Below are positions 43,683 through 52,236 of a stretch of 61,020 bases of DNA, piece by piece. The position numbers and the translations under genes are program-made. The stretch is from Nocardia terrae (GTDB lineage Bacteria; Actinomycetota; Actinomycetes; Mycobacteriales; Mycobacteriaceae), in contig NZ_WRPP01000018.1 of assembly GCF_009760405.1 (NCBI RefSeq), positions 1-61,020 on the forward strand, written 5' to 3'. Every line of letters starts with the position of its first letter. Position 1 is the stretch's first letter. The notes beneath the pieces are model-generated. The model worked only from the letters and a program-made list of their open reading frames with translations, was not told the origin of the DNA and did not search any database.

Positions 43683-43978
43683 CAACCCCGTACACCTACG
43701 CCACCACCACCCCCGACGACCGCTATCTCGACGGCAACGCCCTCGCGGGCATCCTCTCCAACCTCCTCCCCGGCGACCCCACCCTTCACGAATGCCGCTG
43801 CGGCACCTGCCATTCCACCGAACCCCTGGCCCGAGCCCTCGTCTACCTCGACTGCCCCGGCACAGTAATCCGCTGCCCCCACTGCTCCGCCGTCATGCTC
43901 CAACTGACCACCACCCCCACCGGCACCTATCTCACCGTCACCGCTGATACAACCCTCCGCTTCCCATCGAAGCCGTAA
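43679..43978 (+). CDS. DUF6510 zinc-ribbon protein
   Basis: A 99-residue protein with the family start YLDGNALAG, and four Cys in two pairs (ECRCGTC and RCPHC) that suggest a zinc ribbon. Found in actinobacteria next to sulfite-oxidase-like and reductase genes, as here, so it is probably an accessory of that enzyme pair. GGGAGG precedes the ATG. Exact role unknown. Confidence 0.8.
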   Translation: MTTPYTYATTTPDDRYLDGNALAGILSNLLPGDPTLHECRCGTCHSTEPLARALVYLDCPGTVIRCPHCSAVMLQLTTTPTGTYLTVTADTTLRFPSKP

Positions 43979-44043
43979 TCCGCTCCACGTCACCCGTCCG
44001 CACTAATCGCCGCACTCAACGATTGGGTGGGGGTGGAAATGGA

Positions 44044-44071
44044 GAAGCCCGCGTCGGGGGACGCGGGCTTC
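44044..44071. terminator. Bidirectional terminator between convergent operons
   Basis: GAAGCCCGCGTC (44044-44055) and GACGCGGGCTTC (44060-44071) form a perfect 12-bp stem with a four-G loop, 16 bases after the DUF4191 stop on the minus strand and 65 bases after the DUF6510 stop on the plus strand. Confidence 0.8.
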
Positions 44072-44087
44072 GGGGTGTTCGGGTGGG

Positions 44088-44831
44088 TCAGCGGCGGCGG
44101 ATCGAGCGCTGGACGCCGCGCATTTTCGCGCCGGAGGGGAGGGGGCCCTTGGGGAGGGCGGGGCCGCCGCGGGTGGCGAGGGCGGCGAGGCGGCCCTCGA
44201 TGAGGTCCATGCGCTTGGCGTCGATATTGCGGGGGAGTTTGGTGAGGTAGCGCTGGAGGTCCTTGATGGCGACCTGGTCGGACTCGTTGCCGATGACGAT
44301 GTCGTAGATCGGGGTGTCGCCGACCAGGCGGGAGACCTTCTTCTTCTCCTGGGCGAGCAGCGACTTCACGCGCTGCGGGGAGCCCTCGGCGACCAGGATG
44401 ACGCCGGGGAGGCCGACCACGCGGTGCACGGCGTCGAGCTGGGTGGTGGCGGCGACGCCGGGGGTGACGCGCCACTTGCCCTGGAGGTTGTCGAGCACCC
44501 AGGCGGCCGCGCCGGCCTGGCCCTCGGCCTTGGCGTACACGTTCTTCTGGACGCGGCGGCCGAAGAGGATGAACGCGGCGAGCGCGCCCAGCAGCAGGCC
44601 GATCGGCAGCAGGAACCACTGCATGCCGAAGATGAACCCGATCACCAGGAACAACACGGTCACGCCGACGAAAGCGCCGATCATCAGCGGCAGCAGGAGT
44701 TTGTCTTCCTTGCGCTGCATCTGGAACGCCTGCCAGAGCTGCTGACGACGCTCCTTCGACGCCTGCCTGCGCGCCGCCTTCGCCGCGGCCTTCGCTTCCT
44801 TCGACGGATTACCGCCCTTGCCTGCTGCCAT
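44088..44831 (-). CDS. DUF4191 family membrane protein
   Basis: A 247-residue protein like mycobacterial Rv2219. A very basic, Ala-rich cytoplasmic N-terminus (KAARRQASKERRQQLWQAFQ) leads to two transmembrane helices (LLLPLMIGAFVGVTVLFLVI and GMQWFLLPIGLLLGALAAFI), then a soluble domain with AWVLDNLQGKWRVTPGVA, HRVVGLPGVILVAEG and LRRYLTKL-like DLQRYLTKLPRNI. It lies near lipA in actinobacteria. Function unknown. Start ATG 44831. Confidence 0.87.
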   Translation of the reverse strand: MAAGKGGNPSKEAKAAAKAARRQASKERRQQLWQAFQMQRKEDKLLLPLMIGAFVGVTVLFLVIGFIFGMQWFLLPIGLLLGALAAFILFGRRVQKNVYAKAEGQAGAAAWVLDNLQGKWRVTPGVAATTQLDAVHRVVGLPGVILVAEGSPQRVKSLLAQEKKKVSRLVGDTPIYDIVIGNESDQVAIKDLQRYLTKLPRNIDAKRMDLIEGRLAALATRGGPALPKGPLPSGAKMRGVQRSIRRR

Positions 44832-44968
44832 GACGTCCAGCTTAATGGCCGGGACCGCCCGGTTCGCGACGGGATCACCGGCGTCGCGAGCGGGGTGGTT
44901 TGTGTAAGCCCGCTTGGATCTGTTCTGCTGGTAATAACCAGTGCCGAGTGAAGGGAACCCGGAAGGAC

Positions 44969-45757
44969 ATGCGGTCGACGGACCACAGGCCCGCCTCCGC
45001 CGGTCTCCGCACACGGCTTCCGGGCGCGGTCGCGCTGCTCGTGGGCGCGCTCACCCTCATGGCCTGCACCTCCCACGGCCTGGCCGCCGACAATCTGCCG
45101 CCGAGCGAGTCGGCGAACGTCGCGGCGCAATCGCTGCCGCGGGCGGCGGCGCTGGCGTTCACGCAGGCCACCGCCCTGTCCCCGGCCGATGCCCGGGCCG
45201 TCCTCGACACCCTCCCGGTGAAGGGCCGCGCCCCGAAGACCGGCTACGCCCGAAACCAGTTCGGCGAGAACTGGACCGACGACGTCGATGTCGCCGGCGG
45301 CCGCAACGGCTGCGACACCCGCAACGACATCCTCGGCCGCGACCTCACCGACCCGGCCTTCAAGCCCGGCACCCGCGACTGCGTGGTTCTCAACGGCACC
45401 CTGTCCGATCCGTACACCGGCAAGGACATCGATTTCGTGCGCGGCTCGGGCACCTCGAACGCGGTCCAGGTCGACCACGTGGTCGCCCTGTCCGACGCCT
45501 GGCAGAAGGGCGCACAGCAGCTCACCCCGCGCGAGCGCGCCAACTTCGCCAACGACCCTCGCAACCTGCTCGCGGTCGACGGCCCGGCCAATCAGCGCAA
45601 GGGCGCGAGCGACGCCGCCTCCTGGCTGCCGCCCAACAAATCCTTCCGCTGCGCCTATGTGGCGAAGCAGATCGAAGTGAAAGCCGCCTACCACCTGTGG
45701 GTGACCCAGGCCGAGAAGGACGCCATGCTGCGTGTCCTCGACGGCTGCGATTCCTGA
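44969..45757 (+). CDS. Secreted lipoprotein with HNH (DUF1524-type) nuclease domain
   Basis: An exported 262-residue protein. The lipobox LMAC ends the signal peptide. The C-terminal domain has the GmrSD/DUF1524-type HNH core VDHVVALSDAW with NDPRNLLAVDGPANQRKGASDAASWLPP, preceded by NGCDTRNDIL; the DH and the N/K residues would bind metal and cut DNA. GGAAGGA precedes the ATG. It is followed by a secreted Excalibur protein. Likely an extracellular nuclease for nutrient use or competition (inference). Confidence 0.85.
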   Translation: MRSTDHRPASAGLRTRLPGAVALLVGALTLMACTSHGLAADNLPPSESANVAAQSLPRAAALAFTQATALSPADARAVLDTLPVKGRAPKTGYARNQFGENWTDDVDVAGGRNGCDTRNDILGRDLTDPAFKPGTRDCVVLNGTLSDPYTGKDIDFVRGSGTSNAVQVDHVVALSDAWQKGAQQLTPRERANFANDPRNLLAVDGPANQRKGASDAASWLPPNKSFRCAYVAKQIEVKAAYHLWVTQAEKDAMLRVLDGCDS

Positions 45758-45806
45758 ACATCGCAGCGGCACAACCATCCCCGAGTAAGAAACTGGAGTG
45801 AGAAGT

Positions 45807-46175
45807 ATGAAAAAGGCCCTGGCCACCCTCGGCCTGACCGCCACCGCCGCCGCCCTGCTCGCGGTGACCGCCGCCCCCGCCACCGCGGAAACCCTTGCCG
45901 CCCCGGCGATCCCGATGCAATTCCACGCCGCCCCGGCCGAGATCCCCGCGGTCCAGCCCCAGCCCGCCGCTCCGGCCGAGATCCCGGCCGTCCCCGCCCC
46001 GGCCGCCGCGCGTGACCTCCTCGACGACTCCGGCCTCGTCGTCCGGGTCTCCGACGACGTCTACTTCAAGAACTGCACCGAGGCCCGCAACGCCGGCGCC
46101 GCCCCGATCCTGAACGGCGAGCCCGGCTACCGCCCCGCCCTCGACCGCGACAACGACGGCGTGGCCTGCGAGTAA
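45807..46175 (+). CDS. Secreted Excalibur calcium-binding domain protein
   Basis: A 122-residue exported protein: signal peptide (ALATLGLTATAAALLAVTAAPATA), an Ala/Pro linker with two copies of AAPAEIPAV-like repeats, and a C-terminal Excalibur domain with VYFKNCTEARNAGAAPI and the calcium loop DRDNDGVACE. Excalibur domains accompany extracellular nucleases and cell-wall enzymes, and the neighbour is a secreted HNH protein, so the two may act together. 49 bases separate the genes. Confidence 0.88.
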   Translation: MKKALATLGLTATAAALLAVTAAPATAETLAAPAIPMQFHAAPAEIPAVQPQPAAPAEIPAVPAPAAARDLLDDSGLVVRVSDDVYFKNCTEARNAGAAPILNGEPGYRPALDRDNDGVACE

Positions 46176-46218
46176 CGCCCGTCCGCCGCCCGATCTGCGA
46201 GAGCTGTTCGACGCGAGA

Positions 46219-48414
46219 TCAGTTGGCAGTCTTCATCTTCTCTCGCATGGAGTCGGCCAGCTGGGCGGGCATGGCTTCGTGGCGGGCGTAGGCGCGGGTG
46301 AAGGTGGCCGCGCCGTGGGCCAGTGAGCGCAGGTCCACGGCGTAGCGGCTGAGTTCCAGCTCCGGTACCTCGGCGCGAATCACGGTGCGCCCCAGTCCTA
46401 CCGGTTCGGTGCCCAGTACGCGGCCGCGGCGGCTGGACAGGTCGCCCAGCACAGGGCCCACGTACTCATCCGAAACCACCACGCGCACTTCGGATATCGG
46501 CTCCAGCAAATTGATGCGCGCCGTCCCGGCAGCCTCGCGCAGGGCCAGCGCGCCCGCCATCTGGAAGGCGGCGTCGGAGGAGTCGACCGAGTGGGCCTTC
46601 CCGTCGAACAATGTCACCCGGACATCCACCAGCGGGTATCCGGCGACCACGCCCCGGACGGCCTGGGCACGCACCCCCTTCTCCACCGACGGAATGAACT
46701 GGCGCGGAACGACTCCGCCCACCACCTTGTCGACGAATTCGATACCGGATCCTTCCGGCAGCGGTGCGACCTCGATCTCGCAGATGGCGTACTGCCCGTG
46801 CCCACCGGACTGCTTCACGTGCCGCCCCTTGGCCGAGGCCGAGGTGGCGAAGGTCTCACGCAACGCGACCTTGTGGTCGACGACGTCCACCTGCACGCCG
46901 AAGCGGGACCGCAATCGCTCCAGCGCCACTTCACGATGCGCCTCGCCCAGACACCACAGCACCAGCTGATGGGTGTCGGGATTCTGTTCCAGCCGCACCG
47001 TCGGATCCTCGGCGACCAGCCGCGACAGCCCTTGGGAGAGCTTGTCCTCATCGGCCTTGCTGTGCGCCTTGATCGCCACCGGCAGCAGCGGATCCGGCAT
47101 CGACCAGGGTTCGATGATGAGCGGGCAGTCCTTGGCGGACAACGTGTCCCCGGTCTCGGCCCGCGACAGCTTGGTCACGCACACGATGTCCCCGGCGATG
47201 GCCTGGGGCAGCGGCCGCTGCTGTTTGCCGAACGGCGCGGACACCCCGCCGACGCGTTCGTCGGCATCGTGATCGGCGGTCTCGCCGACGCCGTGCCCGC
47301 ACACGTGCACGGTGTCGTCGGCGTGCAGCGTGCCGGAGAACAGGCGCACCAGCGACATTCGGCCCACATACGGGTCGGAGGCGGTGCGGATGACCTCGGC
47401 GGCCAGCGGCGCGGCGGGATCGCAGGCGAGCGCGGAGGACTTCCCGCCCGACCCGGTCGCGGAGACGGGATGCTCGGCGGGCGTGGGGAATCCGCGCGTG
47501 ATCAGGTCGAGGATCTCCACGGTCCCCAGCCCCTGCCGCGCGCCTTCCGGCGGCGGCGCGGCGATCAGCACCGGATGGAAACTCCCTCGTGCCACGGCCT
47601 TTTCGAGATCGGCGACCAGCGTCGTGAGATCGATCTCCTCGCCGCTGATGTAGCGGTCCATGAGGGTCTCGTCCTCGCTCTCGGCGATGATCCCCTCGAT
47701 GAGCCGGTTGCGCGCCTCATCCATCTGCTCGCGCTGTTCCTCGGAGGCAGGCGTTTCGACGCGTTCCCCGGTCACGTAGTCGTAGACGTGCTGGGTGAGC
47801 AGATCGATCAGCCCGGTCACCGGCCGATGCCCGTCGGCCCCCTTGTCTCCGTACACCGGAAGATGCAGCGGCAGCATGCTTTCCGACCGCCCGCCGCCGA
47901 GAATCTCCCGGCAGGTCTCGGTCATGTCCTCGAAATCGGCACGCGCGGTGTCCAAATGGGTGAGCACGATGGCGCGCGGCATTCCGACACTCGCGCATTC
48001 GTCCCAGAGCGCCAATGTCGGCCCGCTCACGCCTTCCACCCCGGCGGCGGCCGAGAGTACGAAAAGGGCCGCGTCCGCTGCTCGCAGACCGGCCCTGAGT
48101 TCCCCGACGAAATCCGCGTATCCGGGGGTATCGAGGAGATTGACCTTGATGTGGTCCCACCCCATCGGCACCACCGACAGCTGAACCGACCTATGTTGTC
48201 GCTGCTCGATGTCGTCGTAGTCCGAGACGCAGGTGCCGTCCTCCACCCGTCCGGCCCGCGGCACCGCGCCCGCCGCCACGGCGAGCGCCTCCACCAGCGT
48301 GGTCTTGCCCGACCCGCTGTGGCCGACCAGCACCACATTCCGTATGTCGTCGGGCCTTTCGGCCACGACTACCCTGCCGTTGACACCTTGCGACGACGTC
48401 GTTCGCTCGACCAT
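46219..48414 (-). CDS. fusA2: Elongation factor G-like protein (FusA2/EF-G2 type)
   Basis: A 731-residue translational GTPase paralogue like Rv0120c. P-loop GHSGSGKTT, switch region with QRQHRSVQLSV in place of RGITI, DTPGYADFVGEL, and THLD where EF-G has NKMD, then domains II-V including GGHGQYAICEIEVAPL and YPLVDVRVTLFDGKAHSVDSSDAAF. The altered GTP-specificity and switch motifs set it apart from ribosome-translocating EF-G; a role in translation has not been shown for this group. ATG 48414 has GGAG upstream. Confidence 0.9.
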   Translation of the reverse strand: MVERTTSSQGVNGRVVVAERPDDIRNVVLVGHSGSGKTTLVEALAVAAGAVPRAGRVEDGTCVSDYDDIEQRQHRSVQLSVVPMGWDHIKVNLLDTPGYADFVGELRAGLRAADAALFVLSAAAGVEGVSGPTLALWDECASVGMPRAIVLTHLDTARADFEDMTETCREILGGGRSESMLPLHLPVYGDKGADGHRPVTGLIDLLTQHVYDYVTGERVETPASEEQREQMDEARNRLIEGIIAESEDETLMDRYISGEEIDLTTLVADLEKAVARGSFHPVLIAAPPPEGARQGLGTVEILDLITRGFPTPAEHPVSATGSGGKSSALACDPAAPLAAEVIRTASDPYVGRMSLVRLFSGTLHADDTVHVCGHGVGETADHDADERVGGVSAPFGKQQRPLPQAIAGDIVCVTKLSRAETGDTLSAKDCPLIIEPWSMPDPLLPVAIKAHSKADEDKLSQGLSRLVAEDPTVRLEQNPDTHQLVLWCLGEAHREVALERLRSRFGVQVDVVDHKVALRETFATSASAKGRHVKQSGGHGQYAICEIEVAPLPEGSGIEFVDKVVGGVVPRQFIPSVEKGVRAQAVRGVVAGYPLVDVRVTLFDGKAHSVDSSDAAFQMAGALALREAAGTARINLLEPISEVRVVVSDEYVGPVLGDLSSRRGRVLGTEPVGLGRTVIRAEVPELELSRYAVDLRSLAHGAATFTRAYARHEAMPAQLADSMREKMKTAN

Positions 48415-48640
48415 GGCTCGCTCCGGGGGTCGATGAAAGCGGTCCTTCGAGCTTCCCACCAGCGGCGCGCGCTCGTCCACGAATCGACCGAACCGATTTG
48501 TACGGCACGCCGACACCGGGCGTTCACCTCAGTGGACACGCCATGAGCTGATCAGCAGGGTGTACATCGACAGCATGCTGTCGGCCTGGAAATCCGTCGG
48601 GACAAGATCTCGTCCGGTCAAGCGGAGCCGGGCCGAGCGG

Positions 48641-48670
48641 AAAGGCCCGGACGTTTCCGTCCGGGCCTTT
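48641..48670 (-). terminator. Terminator of the lipB-lipA operon
   Basis: AAAGGCCCGGACG (48641-48653) and CGTCCGGGCCTTT (48658-48670) form a perfect 13-bp stem with a TTTC loop, 41 bases after the lipA stop. The A and T ends make it usable in both directions. Confidence 0.85.
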
Positions 48671-48710
48671 CCTGTTCATCTGTGCTGCCGCGGACGGCAG
48701 GTGAATCGGC

Positions 48711-49769
48711 TTACGCCCCCGAGGAGCCGAAACGGGCCAGCACGCTGTTGGCCTCCTGTGCGGCCGAGCCTTCCTCGGCCAGGTGCTGCATCTCGGGGGA
48801 GATCTCGCGGCCGTGGTGGCGCATGGCCTGCGCGTAGAGACGACCGGCCCGGTAGGACGAGCGAACCAGCGGGCCCGCCATGACACCGGCGAAGCCCATC
48901 TCCTCGGCGGCCTTGGAGTGCTCCACGAACTCCTCCGGCTTCACCCACCGGTCGACCGGGTGGTGGCGGGGGGAGGGCCGCAGGTACTGGGTGATCGTGA
49001 TGATGTCGGTGCCCGCCTCGTGCAGGTCGCGCAGCGCCTGGGTCACTTCCTCGGGCGTCTCGCCCATGCCCAGGATGAGGTTGGACTTGGTGACCAGACC
49101 CGCCTCACGCGCCGCGGTGATGACCGCCAGCGACCGCTCGTACCGGAACGCGGGCCGGATGCGCTTGAACACGCGCGGCACCGTCTCCAGGTTGTGCGCC
49201 AGCACCTCGGGCCGCGACGCGAACACCTCGGCCAGCTGCTCGGGCACCGCGTTGAAGTCCGGGATCAGCAACTCGACACCCGTGTGCGGGTTGAGCCGCT
49301 TGATGGCGCGCACGGTCTCCGCGTACAGCCACGCGCCGCCGTCCTCGAGATCGTCGCGCGCGACACCGGTGATGGTCGAGTAGCGCAGCCCCATGGCCTG
49401 CACGCTCTCGGCCACGCGCCGCGGCTCGTCGCGGTCCAGCGCGGCCGGCTTGCCGGTGTCGATCTGGCAGAAGTCGCAGCGCCGCGTGCACTGCTCGCCG
49501 CCGATCAGGAAGGTGGCCTCGCGGTCTTCCCAGCATTCGAAGATGTTGGGACACCCGGCTTCCTCGCAGACCGTGTGCAGCCCTTCGCGTTTCACCAAGC
49601 CCTTGAGTTCGGTGTACTCGGGGCCCATGGTCGCGCGGGTGCGGATCCAGGAGGGTTTGCGCTCGATCGGGGTCTCGGCGTTGCGCGCCTCGATGCGGAG
49701 CAGCTTGCGGCCATTGGGTGCGGCCGAGTTATCGGATGCCGGGGTATCGACAGAGGTCACTTTGTTCAC
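48711..49769 (-). CDS. lipA: Lipoyl synthase
   Basis: Radical-SAM enzyme inserting two sulfurs into octanoyl chains on lipoyl domains. The 352-residue protein has the auxiliary cluster motif CEEAGCPNIFEC, the radical-SAM motif CTRRCDFC, GARYSTITG-like GLRYSTITGVARDDL, and the C-terminal RSSY serine ligand in LVRSSYRAG. Starts at GTG 49769 or GTG 49760. Lies 31 bases after lipB on the same strand. Its substrates in this window are the E2 proteins at 27.2 and 52.2 kb. Confidence 0.96.
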   Translation of the reverse strand: MNKVTSVDTPASDNSAAPNGRKLLRIEARNAETPIERKPSWIRTRATMGPEYTELKGLVKREGLHTVCEEAGCPNIFECWEDREATFLIGGEQCTRRCDFCQIDTGKPAALDRDEPRRVAESVQAMGLRYSTITGVARDDLEDGGAWLYAETVRAIKRLNPHTGVELLIPDFNAVPEQLAEVFASRPEVLAHNLETVPRVFKRIRPAFRYERSLAVITAAREAGLVTKSNLILGMGETPEEVTQALRDLHEAGTDIITITQYLRPSPRHHPVDRWVKPEEFVEHSKAAEEMGFAGVMAGPLVRSSYRAGRLYAQAMRHHGREISPEMQHLAEEGSAAQEANSVLARFGSSGA

Positions 49770-49800
49770 CCTACGCTCATGATCTTTCGACCCTGGAGGG

Positions 49801-50622
49801 TCATTGGGCCTGGGCGGGCACGGCTTCGGGCACCACCACGGGGAGTTGATCGGTCGTCGACGCGGGCAGCGGTTCGGGGCATTCGGCGGATGCCTTCGCG
49901 CACCGGGAGACGACGTGGTCGGTCACCTTCAGGTCGCCGTCGAGAGCGCGCGCGATCGCGTCGGCGACCAGCGGCCGCACCTCGTCGACGGTCACTTCGC
50001 GCCCGAGCTCACGGCTCAGCGTGGTGACCCCGGCGTCGCGGATCCCGCACGGCACGATCGCGTCGAACCCGTCCAGGCTGGAGTTGCAGTTGAGCGAGAC
50101 GCCGTGCAGCGTCACCCCGCGCTGGACGCGCACGCCGATGGCCGCGACCTTGCGTTCGGGCTGGAACTCCGACTCCGGCACCCACACGCCCGAACGGCCT
50201 TCCACGCGTCCGGCTTCCAGGCCGAGCTGGGCGCAGACGGAGATGAGAGCCTCTTCCAGCCGCCGCACGTACATGACCACATCGACCGGTTCCGCCAGCC
50301 GGATGATCGGGTAGCCCACGAGTTGCCCCGGACCGTGCCAGGTGATCTTGCCGCCGCGGTCCACCTCGATCACCGGGCTGCCGTCCATGGGCAGGTCCTG
50401 GGGTTCGGTGCGCCGTCCGGCGGTGAAGACGAAGGGGTGTTCCAGCAGGAGCAGCCGGTCGTGGCCGATGCCCTCGGCCCGTTCCGCCGCGATCGTCCGC
50501 TGCAGGTCCCAGGCGTTGCGGTATTCGATGAGGCCCAGATTCTCGACGACGAGGGGTGTGCCGTCGAAGCGGGCGGATACCGCACGGGGTAACGGTGCGG
50601 TGGCCGTACTGCTCTCACTCAC
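49801..50622 (-). CDS. lipB: Octanoyltransferase
   Basis: Transfers octanoate from acyl carrier protein to the lipoyl-domain lysine. The 273-residue protein has FVFTAGRRTEPQDL, the conserved GGKITWHGPGQLVGYPII, catalytic Lys in RKVAAIGVR, and Cys in HGVSLNCNSSLDGFDAIVPCGI. A 35-residue C-terminal tail (PEPLPASTTDQLPVVVPEAV) is disordered. GTG 50622 overlaps the stop of the GNAT gene (GTGA), so the acetyltransferase, lipB and lipA form one operon. Confidence 0.95.
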   Translation of the reverse strand: MSESSTATAPLPRAVSARFDGTPLVVENLGLIEYRNAWDLQRTIAAERAEGIGHDRLLLLEHPFVFTAGRRTEPQDLPMDGSPVIEVDRGGKITWHGPGQLVGYPIIRLAEPVDVVMYVRRLEEALISVCAQLGLEAGRVEGRSGVWVPESEFQPERKVAAIGVRVQRGVTLHGVSLNCNSSLDGFDAIVPCGIRDAGVTTLSRELGREVTVDEVRPLVADAIARALDGDLKVTDHVVSRCAKASAECPEPLPASTTDQLPVVVPEAVPAQAQ

Positions 50623-51152
50623 GATTGCGACGTTACCCCTTCACCGATGACGCGTTGCATCAGCGTGAGGTCCATCCAACGCCCGAACTTGTGCCCGACT
50701 TCGGGCAGCTGGCCCACGATCGCGAACCCGAATTTCTCGTGCAGGGCGATCGACGTGCGGTTACTCGACTCGATCACCGCGATCATGGTGTGCACGTCCG
50801 AGTTCTGTGCCCGCGCCAGCAGCTCGGTCATGAGCGCCGTCGCCACTCCGCGCCGGTGGAATATATCTGACACGTACACCGAGTTCTCCACGCAGAAGCG
50901 GTAGCCGGACTTAGGCCGGAACTGCCCGTAGCTGGCGTAGCCCGCCACCTGGCCGTCGATCTCGGCCACCAGGATCGGATATCCGGCCCCGGTCCGCGCC
51001 GCGAACCACGCCTTGCGCTCGTCCAGATCGGCGAGTTCGGTATCCCAGATGGCCGTGGTTTCGGCGATGGCGTTGTTGTGGATCACCAGGATCTCGGGGA
51101 GGTCGCTCTCCCGCGCATCGCGGATCAACAGCTCGGACGATCGATTGGTCAC
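50619..51152 (-). CDS. GNAT N-acetyltransferase (phosphinothricin acetyltransferase-like)
   Basis: A 177-residue acetyltransferase: LLIRDARESDLPEILVIHNNAIAETTAIWDTE, VAEIDGQVAGYASYGQFRPKSGYRFCVENSVYV, the acetyl-CoA loop HRRGVATALMTELLARA, and VIESSNRTSIALHEKFGFAIVGQLPEVGHKFGRWMDL, which is the pattern of PAT/bar-type enzymes. Translationally coupled to lipB by a GTGA overlap, an unusual partner. The substrate may be an amino acid analogue or methionine sulfoximine-like compound; not decided by sequence. Confidence 0.87.
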   Translation of the reverse strand: MTNRSSELLIRDARESDLPEILVIHNNAIAETTAIWDTELADLDERKAWFAARTGAGYPILVAEIDGQVAGYASYGQFRPKSGYRFCVENSVYVSDIFHRRGVATALMTELLARAQNSDVHTMIAVIESSNRTSIALHEKFGFAIVGQLPEVGHKFGRWMDLTLMQRVIGEGVTSQS

Positions 51153-51332
51153 CCTGACACGGTATCGACGACCCCGCTGTGACGCGCGCCGCGTCCACAG
51201 GCTCCGTGCGTTCGTCATCCCGGCGCGCTTTCGGCCGGAATCCACCTGCAGCGGCCCGAGATCAACGGCCACATGCGTGCCGGGATGACGAAGGTGGACG
51301 GGATGGTCAGTCGGTCGGGAAGGCCGGGGCGG

Positions 51333-52232
51333 TCAGCCCGCGTGGCCGAGGGTGGCGGTCAGGGCAGCGCCGATGGTCGGGTGCTGGAAGTGGTACCCGG
51401 CTTCTTCGAGCACGGTGGGAATCGCCCTGGGGCCGTGCAGGATCGCCTCTTCCGCGAACTCGCCGACCGCCAGCCGCAGCGCGAACGCGGGCACCATCAG
51501 GGGAGTGGGCCGGTGCATGACGCGGCCGAGCGCACGGGTGAACTCGGCATTGGTGACCGGTGCTGGTCCGACCATATTGACCGGGCCGGAAAGGTTTTCG
51601 TGGGTCAGCGCGTAGATGATCGCGCCCACCTCGTCGTCGAGCGAGATCCACGGCACGTACTGCCGTCCAGTGCCCAGGCGTCCGCCCAGGCCGAGGTAGT
51701 ACAGCGGATACAGCATGCCGAGCATGCCGCCGTGCCGGGCCAGCACCACGGCCGACCGCAGCAGCACTGTGCGCACGCCGGCGTCGGTGGCCTGCTCGGT
51801 GGCGGCCTCCCAGTCGGCGCACAGTTGGGCCAGGAAACCCGTTCCGGCGGGCGAGGTTTCGGTGACGACCCGGTCCTGGCTGTCACCGCCGTAGTAGTGC
51901 ACGCCGCTGGCATTGATCAGCGTCGGCACGCCCGTGGCGGCGACCGCGGCGGCCAGCACATCGGTCGGCACGATGCGGCTGTCGCGCAGCTCCTGCTTGT
52001 AGCTGCCGTTCCAGCGCCGCCGCCCGATGCTCGCGCCGCAGAGGTTCACCACGGCGTCGGCATCGCGCAGCGCGCGCTCGTCGAGATGGGAACGGACGGG
52101 GTCCCAGGTGAATTCGTCCCGGGCGTGGACGGGACGGCGCACGAGGCGGGTGACCTCGTGCCCGTCGCGGCGCAGGGCCGCGACGAGCGCCGTCCCGATC
52201 AGTCCGGACGAACCGGCGACCACGACCTTCAT
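51333..52232 (-). CDS. TIGR01777 family NAD-dependent epimerase/SulA-like protein
   Basis: A 299-residue Rossmann protein like Rv2216: cofactor motif VAGSSGLIGTALVAALRRDGHEV, NLCGASIGRRRWNGSYKQELRDSRI, INASGVHYYG, GRQYVPWISLDDEVGAIIYAL, and a C-terminal domain ending near LEEAGYHFQHPT. This family sits next to dlaT in mycobacteria; here only four bases separate it from the E2 gene upstream. Substrate unknown. Confidence 0.9.
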   Translation of the reverse strand: MKVVVAGSSGLIGTALVAALRRDGHEVTRLVRRPVHARDEFTWDPVRSHLDERALRDADAVVNLCGASIGRRRWNGSYKQELRDSRIVPTDVLAAAVAATGVPTLINASGVHYYGGDSQDRVVTETSPAGTGFLAQLCADWEAATEQATDAGVRTVLLRSAVVLARHGGMLGMLYPLYYLGLGGRLGTGRQYVPWISLDDEVGAIIYALTHENLSGPVNMVGPAPVTNAEFTRALGRVMHRPTPLMVPAFALRLAVGEFAEEAILHGPRAIPTVLEEAGYHFQHPTIGAALTATLGHAG

Positions 52233-52236
52233 GCGA

